Below, in pieces: positions 25,549-32,502 of a stretch of 64,000 nt of DNA. The notes beneath the pieces were generated by a model. It had not been told where the DNA came from and ran no database searches. It saw nothing but the letters and a program-made list of their open reading frames with translations. Each line of letters opens with the position of its first letter. Position 1 is the stretch's first letter. This DNA is from Streptomyces sp. CB02980 (lineage in GTDB: Bacteria; Actinomycetota; Actinomycetes; Streptomycetales; Streptomycetaceae). The stretch is from the NCBI RefSeq assembly GCF_014451325.2, contig NZ_JACSCH020000001.1, positions 226,845 to 290,844 on the forward strand, written 5' to 3'. Both the position numbers and the translations under genes were made by a program.

Positions 25549-25977
25549 TCAGAGCCCCGTCGGGTCGGTGTCGCAGGTGGCGCGGCGCCGCCCGATCGTG
25601 ACCAGGGCCTCCCAGAGGGCGTCGGCCTCTCCGCGGCGAACCTCGTGGATCGCTCCGTCCAGGGGTTCGGCGCCCGGGCCCAGCGGCCTGTCCGGCTCCC
25701 CGGCATCCCTGCGGAGGACGATCCCGGTGGGCGGATCCAGGGCACGCAGATCCCGAAGGAGACGGTAGCGGGCGAGGTCGGCCTCGGGGTGGGGCAGATG
25801 GCGGGTGATCACCGCGATGTCGGGCAGCAGCACACGGGCCTGGGCCAGGGCGATCCGGGGCTCGAAGGCGTGGGCGACGACGCGGAAGTGCGGGCTGGAA
25901 TGAACGCGGGCGCGCACCGATTCCAACTCGGCGCCCTCGGGCAGGCCTGCTATCAGCACGGTCATCATCGAAGCCAT
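25549..25977 (-). CDS. Receiver-like protein of unknown function
   Basis: This 142-aa protein begins MTVLIAGLPEGAELESVRARV and continues with a strand and helix pattern recalling a response-regulator receiver (VLLPDIAVITRHLPHPEADL in the position of the phosphorylated Asp loop; LRALDPPTGIVLRRDAGEPD as the next strand). The conserved acidic pocket is incomplete and no output domain follows. GGAGGG is well spaced from the ATG at 25977. It could be a degenerate receiver or an unrelated alpha/beta protein. Confidence 0.55.
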   Translation of the reverse strand: MASMMTVLIAGLPEGAELESVRARVHSSPHFRVVAHAFEPRIALAQARVLLPDIAVITRHLPHPEADLARYRLLRDLRALDPPTGIVLRRDAGEPDRPLGPGAEPLDGAIHEVRRGEADALWEALVTIGRRRATCDTDPTGL

Positions 25978-26371
25978 TGTCCCTCCATCCGGCCGCCGGT
26001 GCCTTGCCGTGGCGGCAGTGGAGGCCCCCTGGCGGCGTCCGCCCTCCGGTCGCCACCGGTCGACGCCGCTCATCGCGCTCCCCGCTGCCGAAGGAGGCCG
26101 CCGGTGGTCCCTGACGGCCGGGTGACGACTCCGGCGGCCCGGCGGACGCGGCCCCGCCGGACGCGGCCGGGGTCGAGGCGCCCTCAGGAAGGTGTGGGGA
26201 GATCCTCCCGCGGGCCTTCCCCGGCATCCACGTCGCCGTCGAGGAGCGGTCGTCGAAGACGACCGGGCCGTCTCCAGGAACACGGTGACCGGCACGTACC
26301 GGGGCTTGTACCAGGTCCAGCCGGCCACCGGCCGGGCCGCACCCCGCCGCTCCGGGTGGGGCGAGGCCGCC
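25978..26371. other. Intergenic region with a possible coding relic
   Basis: On the minus strand at about 26340-26170 the text reads WTWYKPRYVPVTVFLET, then with a one-base shift PVVFDDRSSTATWMPGKARG. This has a coding flavour but belongs to no family I recognise. The rest of the 394 bp shows nothing. Confidence 0.3.
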
Positions 26372-27982
26372 TCAGTCCACCAGCACCCCCGGGTTGAGGA
26401 TGCCGTGCGGGTCGAGGGCTCCCTTGGCGGCGCGCAGGGCGAGGGCGAAGGGCTCCGGCCGCTGGCGGTCGTAGCCCGGCCGGTGGTCGCGGCCGACGGC
26501 GTGGTGGTGGGTGATGGTGGCCCGGTGGCGGTGGAGCACCTCGCCCGCCACCGCCTTCAGTTCGTCCCAGATGGCGACCTCGTCCCCCGGGCGGCCCGCG
26601 GCGAGCACGGTGAAGTAGGGCGCCGCACCGTCCGGATAGACGTGCGTGAGACGGCAGTTGACGGTGGCCGGGTGGCCCGAGATCTTGAGCGCCGCCTCGT
26701 TGACCGTCCTGCGGACGTCCTCGACGAGGGCGGGGACACGATCCCAGGTGGCTGCCGTCTCGAAGGTCTCCGCGACGGCGCCCATCCGCGCCAGGCCGTC
26801 CCGGAGGTAGGGCATCCGCAGGAACGCCGACCGCCACGCGTTCACCGCCTCGTCGGCGGGAGCACCGTCCGTGCCTGCCTCGGACGACTCGCGACGGCCC
26901 CCGTGGGAGCGGGCCAGGTCGACGGCCTGTGCGAGGCGGACGTCGACCGGGGCGTCGGCGGACTCGAAGCCCAGGACGAGGACGGCCGAGCCGTCTCGCG
27001 CGGCACCGGCCAGCGCGGCCTCGCCGGAGTCGAGCAGCCGGCAGTTGGCGGGGGCGAGGTCGGACTGCGCGAGAGCGCGGACCGCGCCGAGCGCGGCGCC
27101 GAAGTCGTCGAAGGCGAGCGAGGCGGACGCCTTGTGGACCGGGCGGGCCTGGAGCCGTACCCACGCCTCGGTGATGACGCCGAGCGCGCCCTCCGAGCCG
27201 AGGAACATCCGGTCCGGCGAGGGACCCGCGCCCGAGGCGGGCAGCCGCCATGACTCCGCGGTGCCGGCCGGGGTGACCACCCGCAGCGACTGGACGAAGT
27301 CGTCGATGTGCGTGCGGCCTGTGGCGTAGTGGCCGCCGGCCCGGGTCGCGAGCCAGCCGCCGAGGGTGGAGAACTCGAAGCTCTGCGGGAAGTGCCGGAG
27401 CGTCAGGCCGTGCGGACGCAGCTGGTTCTCCAGGCTCGGTCCGAGCGTCCCCGCCTGGATGCGGGCGGCCCTGCCCTCGGAGTCGACCTCCAGCACCCGG
27501 TCCATCCTGGTCAGGTCGAGGGAGAGCACCGCGCGATGGCGGTCGCCCCGGTACTCGACCCCGCCCACCACCGAGGACCCGCCGCCGAAGGGCACGACGG
27601 CGACCCGGTGTTCGCCGGCCCAGTCCAGGAGGTCGGCCACCTCCCGCTCCTCCGTCGGGAACGCGACCAGGTCGGGGATCCGGCCCGGACGGCCGCGCAG
27701 GGCGCGCGCGATATCCCGGTACGCCTTGCCCATCGCGTGGGCCGCGCGGTCGGCCGGATCGGTGCTGATCAGCCGCGCCAGGCTCGCGGAGGGCTGGACG
27801 GCGGGTGCCCCGATGCCCAGATCGGCGATACGGGGTACGGGGAGCGGTCGGGCCAGGGTTCCGGGTAGCAGGGCGCCCATCGCCGCGCATTCGGCGTCGT
27901 CGGGGTGGGCGCTCTCCCATCCCCAGCCCCACCAGGACCGGAGGGGGGCGGGCGGGATCGACTGCGTCGTCGTGCCGGACAT
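26372..27982 (-). CDS. FAD-linked oxidase, alkyl-dihydroxyacetone-phosphate-synthase-like
   Basis: This 536-aa protein has the PCMH/FAD_binding_4 fold. VAFPTEEREVADLLDWA opens the domain, VVPFGGGSSVVGG is the pyrophosphate loop, and HFPQSFEFSTLGGWLATRAGG and FLGSEGALGVITEAWV follow. The C-terminal active-site cluster TITHHHAVGRDH corresponds to the His triplet of alkylglycerone-phosphate synthase. The N-terminal WGWGWE segment is also typical of that family. It would exchange an acyl for an alkyl group on DHAP, or oxidise a related substrate. It is divergent from a TetR gene with a perfect dyad between them. Confidence 0.88.
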   Translation of the reverse strand: MSGTTTQSIPPAPLRSWWGWGWESAHPDDAECAAMGALLPGTLARPLPVPRIADLGIGAPAVQPSASLARLISTDPADRAAHAMGKAYRDIARALRGRPGRIPDLVAFPTEEREVADLLDWAGEHRVAVVPFGGGSSVVGGVEYRGDRHRAVLSLDLTRMDRVLEVDSEGRAARIQAGTLGPSLENQLRPHGLTLRHFPQSFEFSTLGGWLATRAGGHYATGRTHIDDFVQSLRVVTPAGTAESWRLPASGAGPSPDRMFLGSEGALGVITEAWVRLQARPVHKASASLAFDDFGAALGAVRALAQSDLAPANCRLLDSGEAALAGAARDGSAVLVLGFESADAPVDVRLAQAVDLARSHGGRRESSEAGTDGAPADEAVNAWRSAFLRMPYLRDGLARMGAVAETFETAATWDRVPALVEDVRRTVNEAALKISGHPATVNCRLTHVYPDGAAPYFTVLAAGRPGDEVAIWDELKAVAGEVLHRHRATITHHHAVGRDHRPGYDRQRPEPFALALRAAKGALDPHGILNPGVLVD

Positions 27983-28005
27983 GGGCGCTCCAGGTGCCGC
28001 GAGTG

Positions 28006-28025
28006 AATTTACCAAGAGGTAAATT
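28006..28025. promoter_or_regulatory. Palindromic operator AATTTACC-N4-GGTAAATT
   Basis: A perfect 8-bp-arm dyad in an AT-rich island lies between the divergent flavoenzyme and TetR genes, 21 bp before the TetR start. It is likely the TetR operator, overlapping both promoters. Confidence 0.8.
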
Positions 28026-28046
28026 ACTTACTGATAATATCCACGC

Positions 28047-28682
28047 ATGGCAACCCCCCGTTCGAAGGCCGGCACCAAGGGCGTCCCCCGGCACGTGCGT
28101 CGGCAGCAGATGCTGGAAGCCGCCACGGAGGAGTTCGGAAGCCGCGGTTACACCGCCGCCTCCCTGGCCGTCGTCGCGGAACGCGTCGGGGTCACCAAGA
28201 CGCTGCTGCACCAGTACTTCGGCACCAAGGAAGACCTGTACGTCGCCTGCCTGACGCCCGTCGGGGACAGCCTGCTCGACACGATCCGCACGGCCATGGG
28301 CGAGGCGGGGGCGACCCCCCACACCCCCCTGCGGGTGCTCCGCGGCATCTTCGTCGCGCTGGAGGGACGCCGGGAGGCGTGGTTCGTCCTCTACGACCGC
28401 TCCCTGCCGCCCGGCGGTGAGGCCGCCCGGACGGCGGCGGTCTATTGGGCGGCCATCGACGCGCTCGCCGCCGACGGCACCACCGAGCTGCTGCGCGCCG
28501 CCGGATCCACCGACCCCATGGACGCCGACGCGCTCCGCCACGTCTGGACGGACCTGGTCAGCACCCTCGTCCGCTGGTGGGTCAAGCACCCCGAGGAGAC
28601 ACCGGAGGCCATGACCCGGCGCTGCGCCCGCCTCTTCACCGTCGCCGCCGCCCTCGCGGTCGACCCCGCGCCCCCGGGCTGA
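28047..28682 (+). CDS. TetR-family regulator
   Basis: This 211-aa protein has helix-turn-helix segment AASLAVVAERVGVTKTLLHQYFGTKEDLY (residues 31-59) and a C-terminal domain with RREAWFVLYDRSLPPGGEAA. It is divergent from the alkyl-DHAP-synthase-like gene, and its own start lies 21 bp from a perfect palindrome, so it probably represses both. The 3' end leads into a degenerate short-repeat tract. Confidence 0.93.
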   Translation: MATPRSKAGTKGVPRHVRRQQMLEAATEEFGSRGYTAASLAVVAERVGVTKTLLHQYFGTKEDLYVACLTPVGDSLLDTIRTAMGEAGATPHTPLRVLRGIFVALEGRREAWFVLYDRSLPPGGEAARTAAVYWAAIDALAADGTTELLRAAGSTDPMDADALRHVWTDLVSTLVRWWVKHPEETPEAMTRRCARLFTVAAALAVDPAPPG

Positions 28683-28683
28683 C

Positions 28684-28815
28684 CGGAGGACCGGACGGCG
28701 GGAAGGCCGGAGGACCGGGAGGCCGGACGGCGGGAAGACCGGGCGACCGGGAGGCCGGGCGGCAGGAAGGCCGGGCGATCGGGAGGCGGGAAGGCCGGGC
28801 GACCGGGAGGCCACA
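28684..28815. repeat. Degenerate GGAGGCCGGGCG-type repeats
   Basis: About 130 bp are composed of imperfect 8-24-bp units built from ACCGGGAGGCC and GGCGGGAAGGCCGG. They lie between the convergent TetR gene and a small minus-strand gene. They are non-coding and probably arose by slippage. Confidence 0.75.
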
Positions 28816-28869
28816 CCTTCGCGCGCGGCGTGGAAGGGCCGGTCCGCGCCGTGCGGCTCTCTTCACCGG

Positions 28870-29190
28870 TCACATGCCGGTGACGTCCCTGGCCCGCTGG
28901 AGCACGGAGTCGAGCGCGGCCACCCCGCCGTCGCGCCGCCGCGCGCGCGCCGCCCGGTCCTCCGGAACCAACCGTTCGGCGGTCCGCACGGCGTAGGCGT
29001 CCGGGTCGCCGAAGGCGGCCCGCGGGTGCTCACCCGTCTCCGCGCAGTGCGTCGTGACCTCCTTGACCGCCCGGAGCACGACCGCCCGGTCCACGCCCGG
29101 TTGCATGGCGAGCCGTACCTGGAAACGCGCCATCCACTTCTCGCGGTCCTTCTCTCCCGCCGCGTCCGTCGTCCGGTCCTTCTTCGCCAC
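28870..29190 (-). CDS. Small charged protein of unknown function
   Basis: This 106-aa protein is highly charged (N-terminal KKDRTTDAAGEKDREKWM) with helical stretches VDRAVVLRAVKEVTTHCAET and AAFGDPDAYAVRTAERLVPED. GGGAGAG precedes the GTG at 29190. There are no membrane or catalytic signatures. The second half (GDPxxYA followed by a basic segment) has the look of a small helical regulatory domain, but no family is recognised. Confidence 0.6.
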   Translation of the reverse strand: MAKKDRTTDAAGEKDREKWMARFQVRLAMQPGVDRAVVLRAVKEVTTHCAETGEHPRAAFGDPDAYAVRTAERLVPEDRAARARRRDGGVAALDSVLQRARDVTGM

Positions 29191-29596
29191 GTGTTCTCTC
29201 CCGTGTGATCGGCGGCCGTCCGTCATGGAGTGGGACGTCGAGGCGTTCCGGTGGGTTGCCCGAGCAAGGCGGCTTCCTGCCGCCGACGACACCGTGACCT
29301 GGCCCGACCCCTTTGCACGGCCCTCATTCCCCCTGCCGGCCGCCGGGACCCACGACCACCGCCAACAGCCGCCCGCTGCCCGGACGTTGGACGAGGACGG
29401 CTGCACCGGGCGGCCCACCGCCCCGCTCACCGTGGCGGGAGCTCCGTCCCCAGCTCCGGCCCGCGCTGACCGTGGATCGATCGGCTTCCCCGTCGATCCG
29501 GCGTTCGATCCATGACGGTGCGGACGGGGTACCGCTTCCCTCGCCCGGACCGCAGAACCATACTGGTCGGGTCCTGATCGCCCACCGAACGGTTCC
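29191..29596. other. Divergent intergenic region, no gene seen
   Basis: These 406 bp lie between two divergent genes. Several overlapping open frames exist but none has a ribosome site or recognisable content. Promoters for both flanking genes are presumably here. Confidence 0.55.
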
Positions 29597-30790
29597 ATGG
29601 CCAAGAACAGCACATCATCGACCACCGTCCCCGACACCGCCTGGCTCGGGCGTGGGCGTCACGTCGGGCCCGAGCCCGAGCGGGACGTCCGGCGCAACCT
29701 GCTCGCCCTCAAGGCGGCCCGGGTGATCGACGACTTCCTGGACCTCGACCCCGTCGAGGCTGCGCGTTCCACCGACCTGTACCCCCGGGACGAGTCCGCC
29801 GACCCCGGCCCGTCCGCGCGCCGCCTCTTCGAAGCCCGCTGGCGCGTGGCCGACGGCGTCACGGTGCGCGCGCAGCTGACCACGTACGAGCCCGAGTCCC
29901 GCCGCATGAAGGGCGAGGGTGTCACCTGGGTCCTCGCCGCCGAGGCCGAGCGGGCGTGGGAGGCGAGCTGGCCCTCACCGGCCACCGTGTTCTGGCCCGA
30001 CAGCGACCAGGTCGCCTGGGACCACGAGACGGTGCCGGACGTGCGCCTGCGGTCGGCGAACCGTCTGCCGAAGGACGACGACGAGTTGCGCCGCCTGCTG
30101 CGGGCCTGCACCCGGCAGAGCTGGTTCATCCATGTCGTGGTGCACGAGGCGATGACACCGGACACCCTGGGACGCCGGCCGATCACGGCGTTCCTGCCGC
30201 CGAGCCTGCGGCACCGGGTGGTCGAACACCGCGCCACGCCGGAGCAGGCGCTGATCGCCGACTTCGTGATGAAGCGTGAGCTGGGTGTGGGGATACCGCG
30301 CGGCGGCGCCGTCATCCTGCCCCCGACACCGCAGGCCTCCCCTTACGACGCGGAGCGCTTCACGGTACCCAATGTCTTCCTGGACGGCACAGAACCCACC
30401 AGACTCCTGGACAAGATCAAGGAGTTCGCCTCACTGCCCCAGCCGATGCCGGCCGATGCCGAACAGGTCCTGACCCGGCTGCGCCAAGGCTGGCACCTGC
30501 TCACCCCCGACGAGGAACTGGCCCACGCACGGGCCATGGTCACCAGGTACGCCAAGGCCCTCGAAGCCATGACGGCGTCCTGTGACCTGTACCGGGAGGC
30601 CGCCGAGTCGGCGCTCGACGCCCTCGCCGAGGCGAACAGCGGCGACGGCGCCGCTCGGACGGCATCACCGGCGACGGCCAAGGACGACCCCTCACCATGG
30701 AAGACCCTCACGAAGACACTCGGCCGCTTCCGGGGCCCGAACCCCCAAGCGCCGGATACGGAGGTCCAGCAGCGTCCGCACGGCCGGTAA
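29597..30790 (+). CDS. Large protein of unknown function
   Basis: This 397-aa soluble protein has strong coding bias and no membrane segments. Visible elements are an N-terminal ALKAARVIDDFLDLDPVEAA helix, FEARWRVADGVTVRAQLTTYEP, WFIHVVVHEAMTPDTLGRRP and a C-terminal helical part ending in a disordered Pro/Arg tail. No catalytic motif or family is recognised. It faces the conservon across a short gap, but on the opposite strand, so a link is only positional. Confidence 0.7.
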   Translation: MAKNSTSSTTVPDTAWLGRGRHVGPEPERDVRRNLLALKAARVIDDFLDLDPVEAARSTDLYPRDESADPGPSARRLFEARWRVADGVTVRAQLTTYEPESRRMKGEGVTWVLAAEAERAWEASWPSPATVFWPDSDQVAWDHETVPDVRLRSANRLPKDDDELRRLLRACTRQSWFIHVVVHEAMTPDTLGRRPITAFLPPSLRHRVVEHRATPEQALIADFVMKRELGVGIPRGGAVILPPTPQASPYDAERFTVPNVFLDGTEPTRLLDKIKEFASLPQPMPADAEQVLTRLRQGWHLLTPDEELAHARAMVTRYAKALEAMTASCDLYREAAESALDALAEANSGDGAARTASPATAKDDPSPWKTLTKTLGRFRGPNPQAPDTEVQQRPHGR

Positions 30791-30875
30791 GGGGTACGGG
30801 AGAGCGGACAGAATCGGCCGGAACGAACCTCATCGACAATCGTGGTCGTTTCCGCCGGTCAGCGGCGCGCGGGAC

Positions 30876-31025
30876 GTGGACCACCAGCAGACCGGGAACC
30901 TGCTGGTGGTACACGCCGAAGAAGGCCGGAGTCCTCTGGGCATCCTCGGCGAGGCATGCAGGGAAACTCTGTGCGAGGTGACCCGGATCGCGAGCCACGG
31001 GGTGGAGCGGCCCAGACTCGAATGA
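30876..31025 (+). CDS. Possible 49-aa small protein
   Basis: From a GTG at 30876 the frame reads VDHQQTGNLLVVHAEEGRSP, then LGILGEACRETLCEVTRIASHG, with good codon usage and a plausible strand-helix pattern. No ribosome site is evident and no family is known. It may be the relic of a longer gene or a genuine short peptide downstream of the unknown 397-aa protein. Confidence 0.3.
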   Translation: MDHQQTGNLLVVHAEEGRSPLGILGEACRETLCEVTRIASHGVERPRLE

Positions 31026-31097
31026 CGCGCGCTGCCGGTACGTCCGTAAGGCCAGGACTCGCGAAGTGATGCAACCGTCGCGTGCCCTGCCGGTCCG

Positions 31098-31694
31098 TCA
31101 CGGCGCCGTCGTCGAGAACTGCGGGGAGGCCTTGCGGTGGGCGGCTTCCAGGACGGCGAGGAGGACTTCCTTGCTGGACTCGCGTGTGCGGACGTCGCAC
31201 AGGACCACCGGAACGGCGGGGTCGAGGTCGAGGGCGGAGCGTACCTCATCCGTGGTCCAGGCCCGTTCTCCGTTGAAGCAGTTCACCCCGACCGCGAAGG
31301 GGATGCCGCGCTCCTCGAAGAAGTCGATCGAGCCGAAGGAGGCTTCCAGGCGGCGGGTGTCCGCGAGGACGAGCGCGCCCAGGGTGCCGTGGGCGATCTC
31401 GTCCCACATGAACCAGAAGCGTTCCTGGCCCGGTGTGCCGAAGAGGTACAGCACCAGTTCCGGGCTGATGGTGATGCGGCCGAAGTCCATGGCGACCGTG
31501 GTGGACGTCTTGCCTTCCACGCCGTCGAGACTGTCGATGTTCTGGCCGGCCTGAGTGAGTCGTTCCTCCGTCTCCAACGGCGCGATCTCACTCACCGACC
31601 CCACCATCGTTGTCTTGCCGACACCGAATCCACCCGCGACAAGAATTTTCACGGCCGTGGGGAGGAGGATCTGTTCAGAGCTGGCGGATGCCAT
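31098..31694 (-). CDS. cvnD: Conservon small GTPase (CvnD-type ATP/GTP-binding protein)
   Basis: This 198-aa protein has P-loop GGFGVGKTT (21-29), switch segment TVAMDFGRI and G3-type LFGTPGQERFWFMWD (85-99). VNCFNGE takes the place of the usual N-K-x-D, typical of the MglA/CvnD branch of Ras-like GTPases. In the cvn9 type of system studied in Streptomyces coelicolor, CvnD associates with the membrane-bound kinase and CvnB/C much like an animal G-protein complex. It is the last gene of the four-gene operon, overlapping cvnC by 20 nt. Symbol used by family analogy. Confidence 0.92.
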   Translation of the reverse strand: MASASSEQILLPTAVKILVAGGFGVGKTTMVGSVSEIAPLETEERLTQAGQNIDSLDGVEGKTSTTVAMDFGRITISPELVLYLFGTPGQERFWFMWDEIAHGTLGALVLADTRRLEASFGSIDFFEERGIPFAVGVNCFNGERAWTTDEVRSALDLDPAVPVVLCDVRTRESSKEVLLAVLEAAHRKASPQFSTTAP

Positions 31695-32046
31695 CGATAA
31701 CCCTTTCGATGAGTTCCACGCTCGGTCTGTCGGACTGTGAGGGTGGCGCCTGCACGATGATCTTCTCGTCTCCGAGGAGATCACCGCAGAGGACTTTGAC
31801 GACGCTTACGGGGAGATCCAGATGGGCGGCGATCTCCGCGATCGCTATGGCCCTGTGGCGGCACAGCTCCAGGATCTGTGCCGCCTCCGGCGTCAGGTGG
31901 GGATGGTCGACGTCGGGCGACCGCGTGACCACCAGAGTGATCAGCGTGAAGTGATAGTGGTTGTGTCGGGTACGACCACCGGTGATGGTGTAGGGCCGGA
32001 GGTGACGTCCGGCAATCGCCCCGTCGAGCGCGCGCGGCTCAGGCAT
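31675..32046 (-). CDS. cvnC: Conservon DUF742 protein (CvnC-type)
   Basis: This 123-aa protein carries the DUF742 signature: RPYTITGGRTR near the N terminus, then a winged-helix-like segment PEAAQILELCRHRAIAIAEIAAHLDLPVSVVKVLCGDLL. Members form part of the conservon signalling complex. The ATG at 32046 overlaps the end of cvnB by 8 nt and the gene itself overlaps cvnD, so all are translationally coupled. Confidence 0.9.
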   Translation of the reverse strand: MPEPRALDGAIAGRHLRPYTITGGRTRHNHYHFTLITLVVTRSPDVDHPHLTPEAAQILELCRHRAIAIAEIAAHLDLPVSVVKVLCGDLLGDEKIIVQAPPSQSDRPSVELIERVIDGIRQL

Positions 32047-32470
32047 CCTGGCTGTGTGCGACGGTGTGGTGGCCTGGAATGCGCGGCGCGGCACTCAGAT
32101 ACGCTCCGACCTGCTTGACCATCGTTCCCATCTCATAGGCCATCATGCCCGCGTCCACCTCCTGCGAGGCGAGGGCCGCCAGACGCGCCCCCTGACCGGC
32201 AGCGGTGATGAACAGGAACGCGTGCTCCATCTGAATGACGGTCTGCTGGACCGCGCCGCCGCGGAAGTACTGCGCCGTACCCCGGGCGAGGCTGTGCATG
32301 CCGGAAGCCAGGGCCGAAAGGCGCTCGGCGTCGTCCCGGCCCAGATCATGCGACTTCCCGATCAGGAGACCGTCTCCTGACAGCACGATGGCGCAACGGA
32401 TCTCCGGTATACGGCCCACGAGATCGTCCAGGACCCAGTCCAGCTGCCTGCTGGTGGCCACTTCAGTCAT
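32039..32470 (-). CDS. cvnB: Conservon roadblock/LC7 protein (CvnB-type)
   Basis: This 143-aa protein is of the roadblock/LC7 fold: LDWVLDDLVGRIPEIRCAIVLSGDGLLIGKS, then AERLSALASGMHSLARGTAQY and HAFLFITAAGQGARLAAL. Such proteins dimerise and regulate small GTPases (as MglB does for MglA), so it likely modulates CvnD. The ATG at 32470 (MTEVATSRQL) is chosen; an upstream ATG at 32500 has no better ribosome site. Confidence 0.92.
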   Translation of the reverse strand: MTEVATSRQLDWVLDDLVGRIPEIRCAIVLSGDGLLIGKSHDLGRDDAERLSALASGMHSLARGTAQYFRGGAVQQTVIQMEHAFLFITAAGQGARLAALASQEVDAGMMAYEMGTMVKQVGAYLSAAPRIPGHHTVAHSQDA

Positions 32471-32502
32471 TGCATTCCTTCGGAGTTCGTTGGGTCCCAT
32501 GG

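Noticed and set aside
26184..28814. 876-codon minus-strand open frame
   Set aside because: Overlaps two convincing genes in other frames and consists of Pro/Arg/Gly low-complexity sequence.
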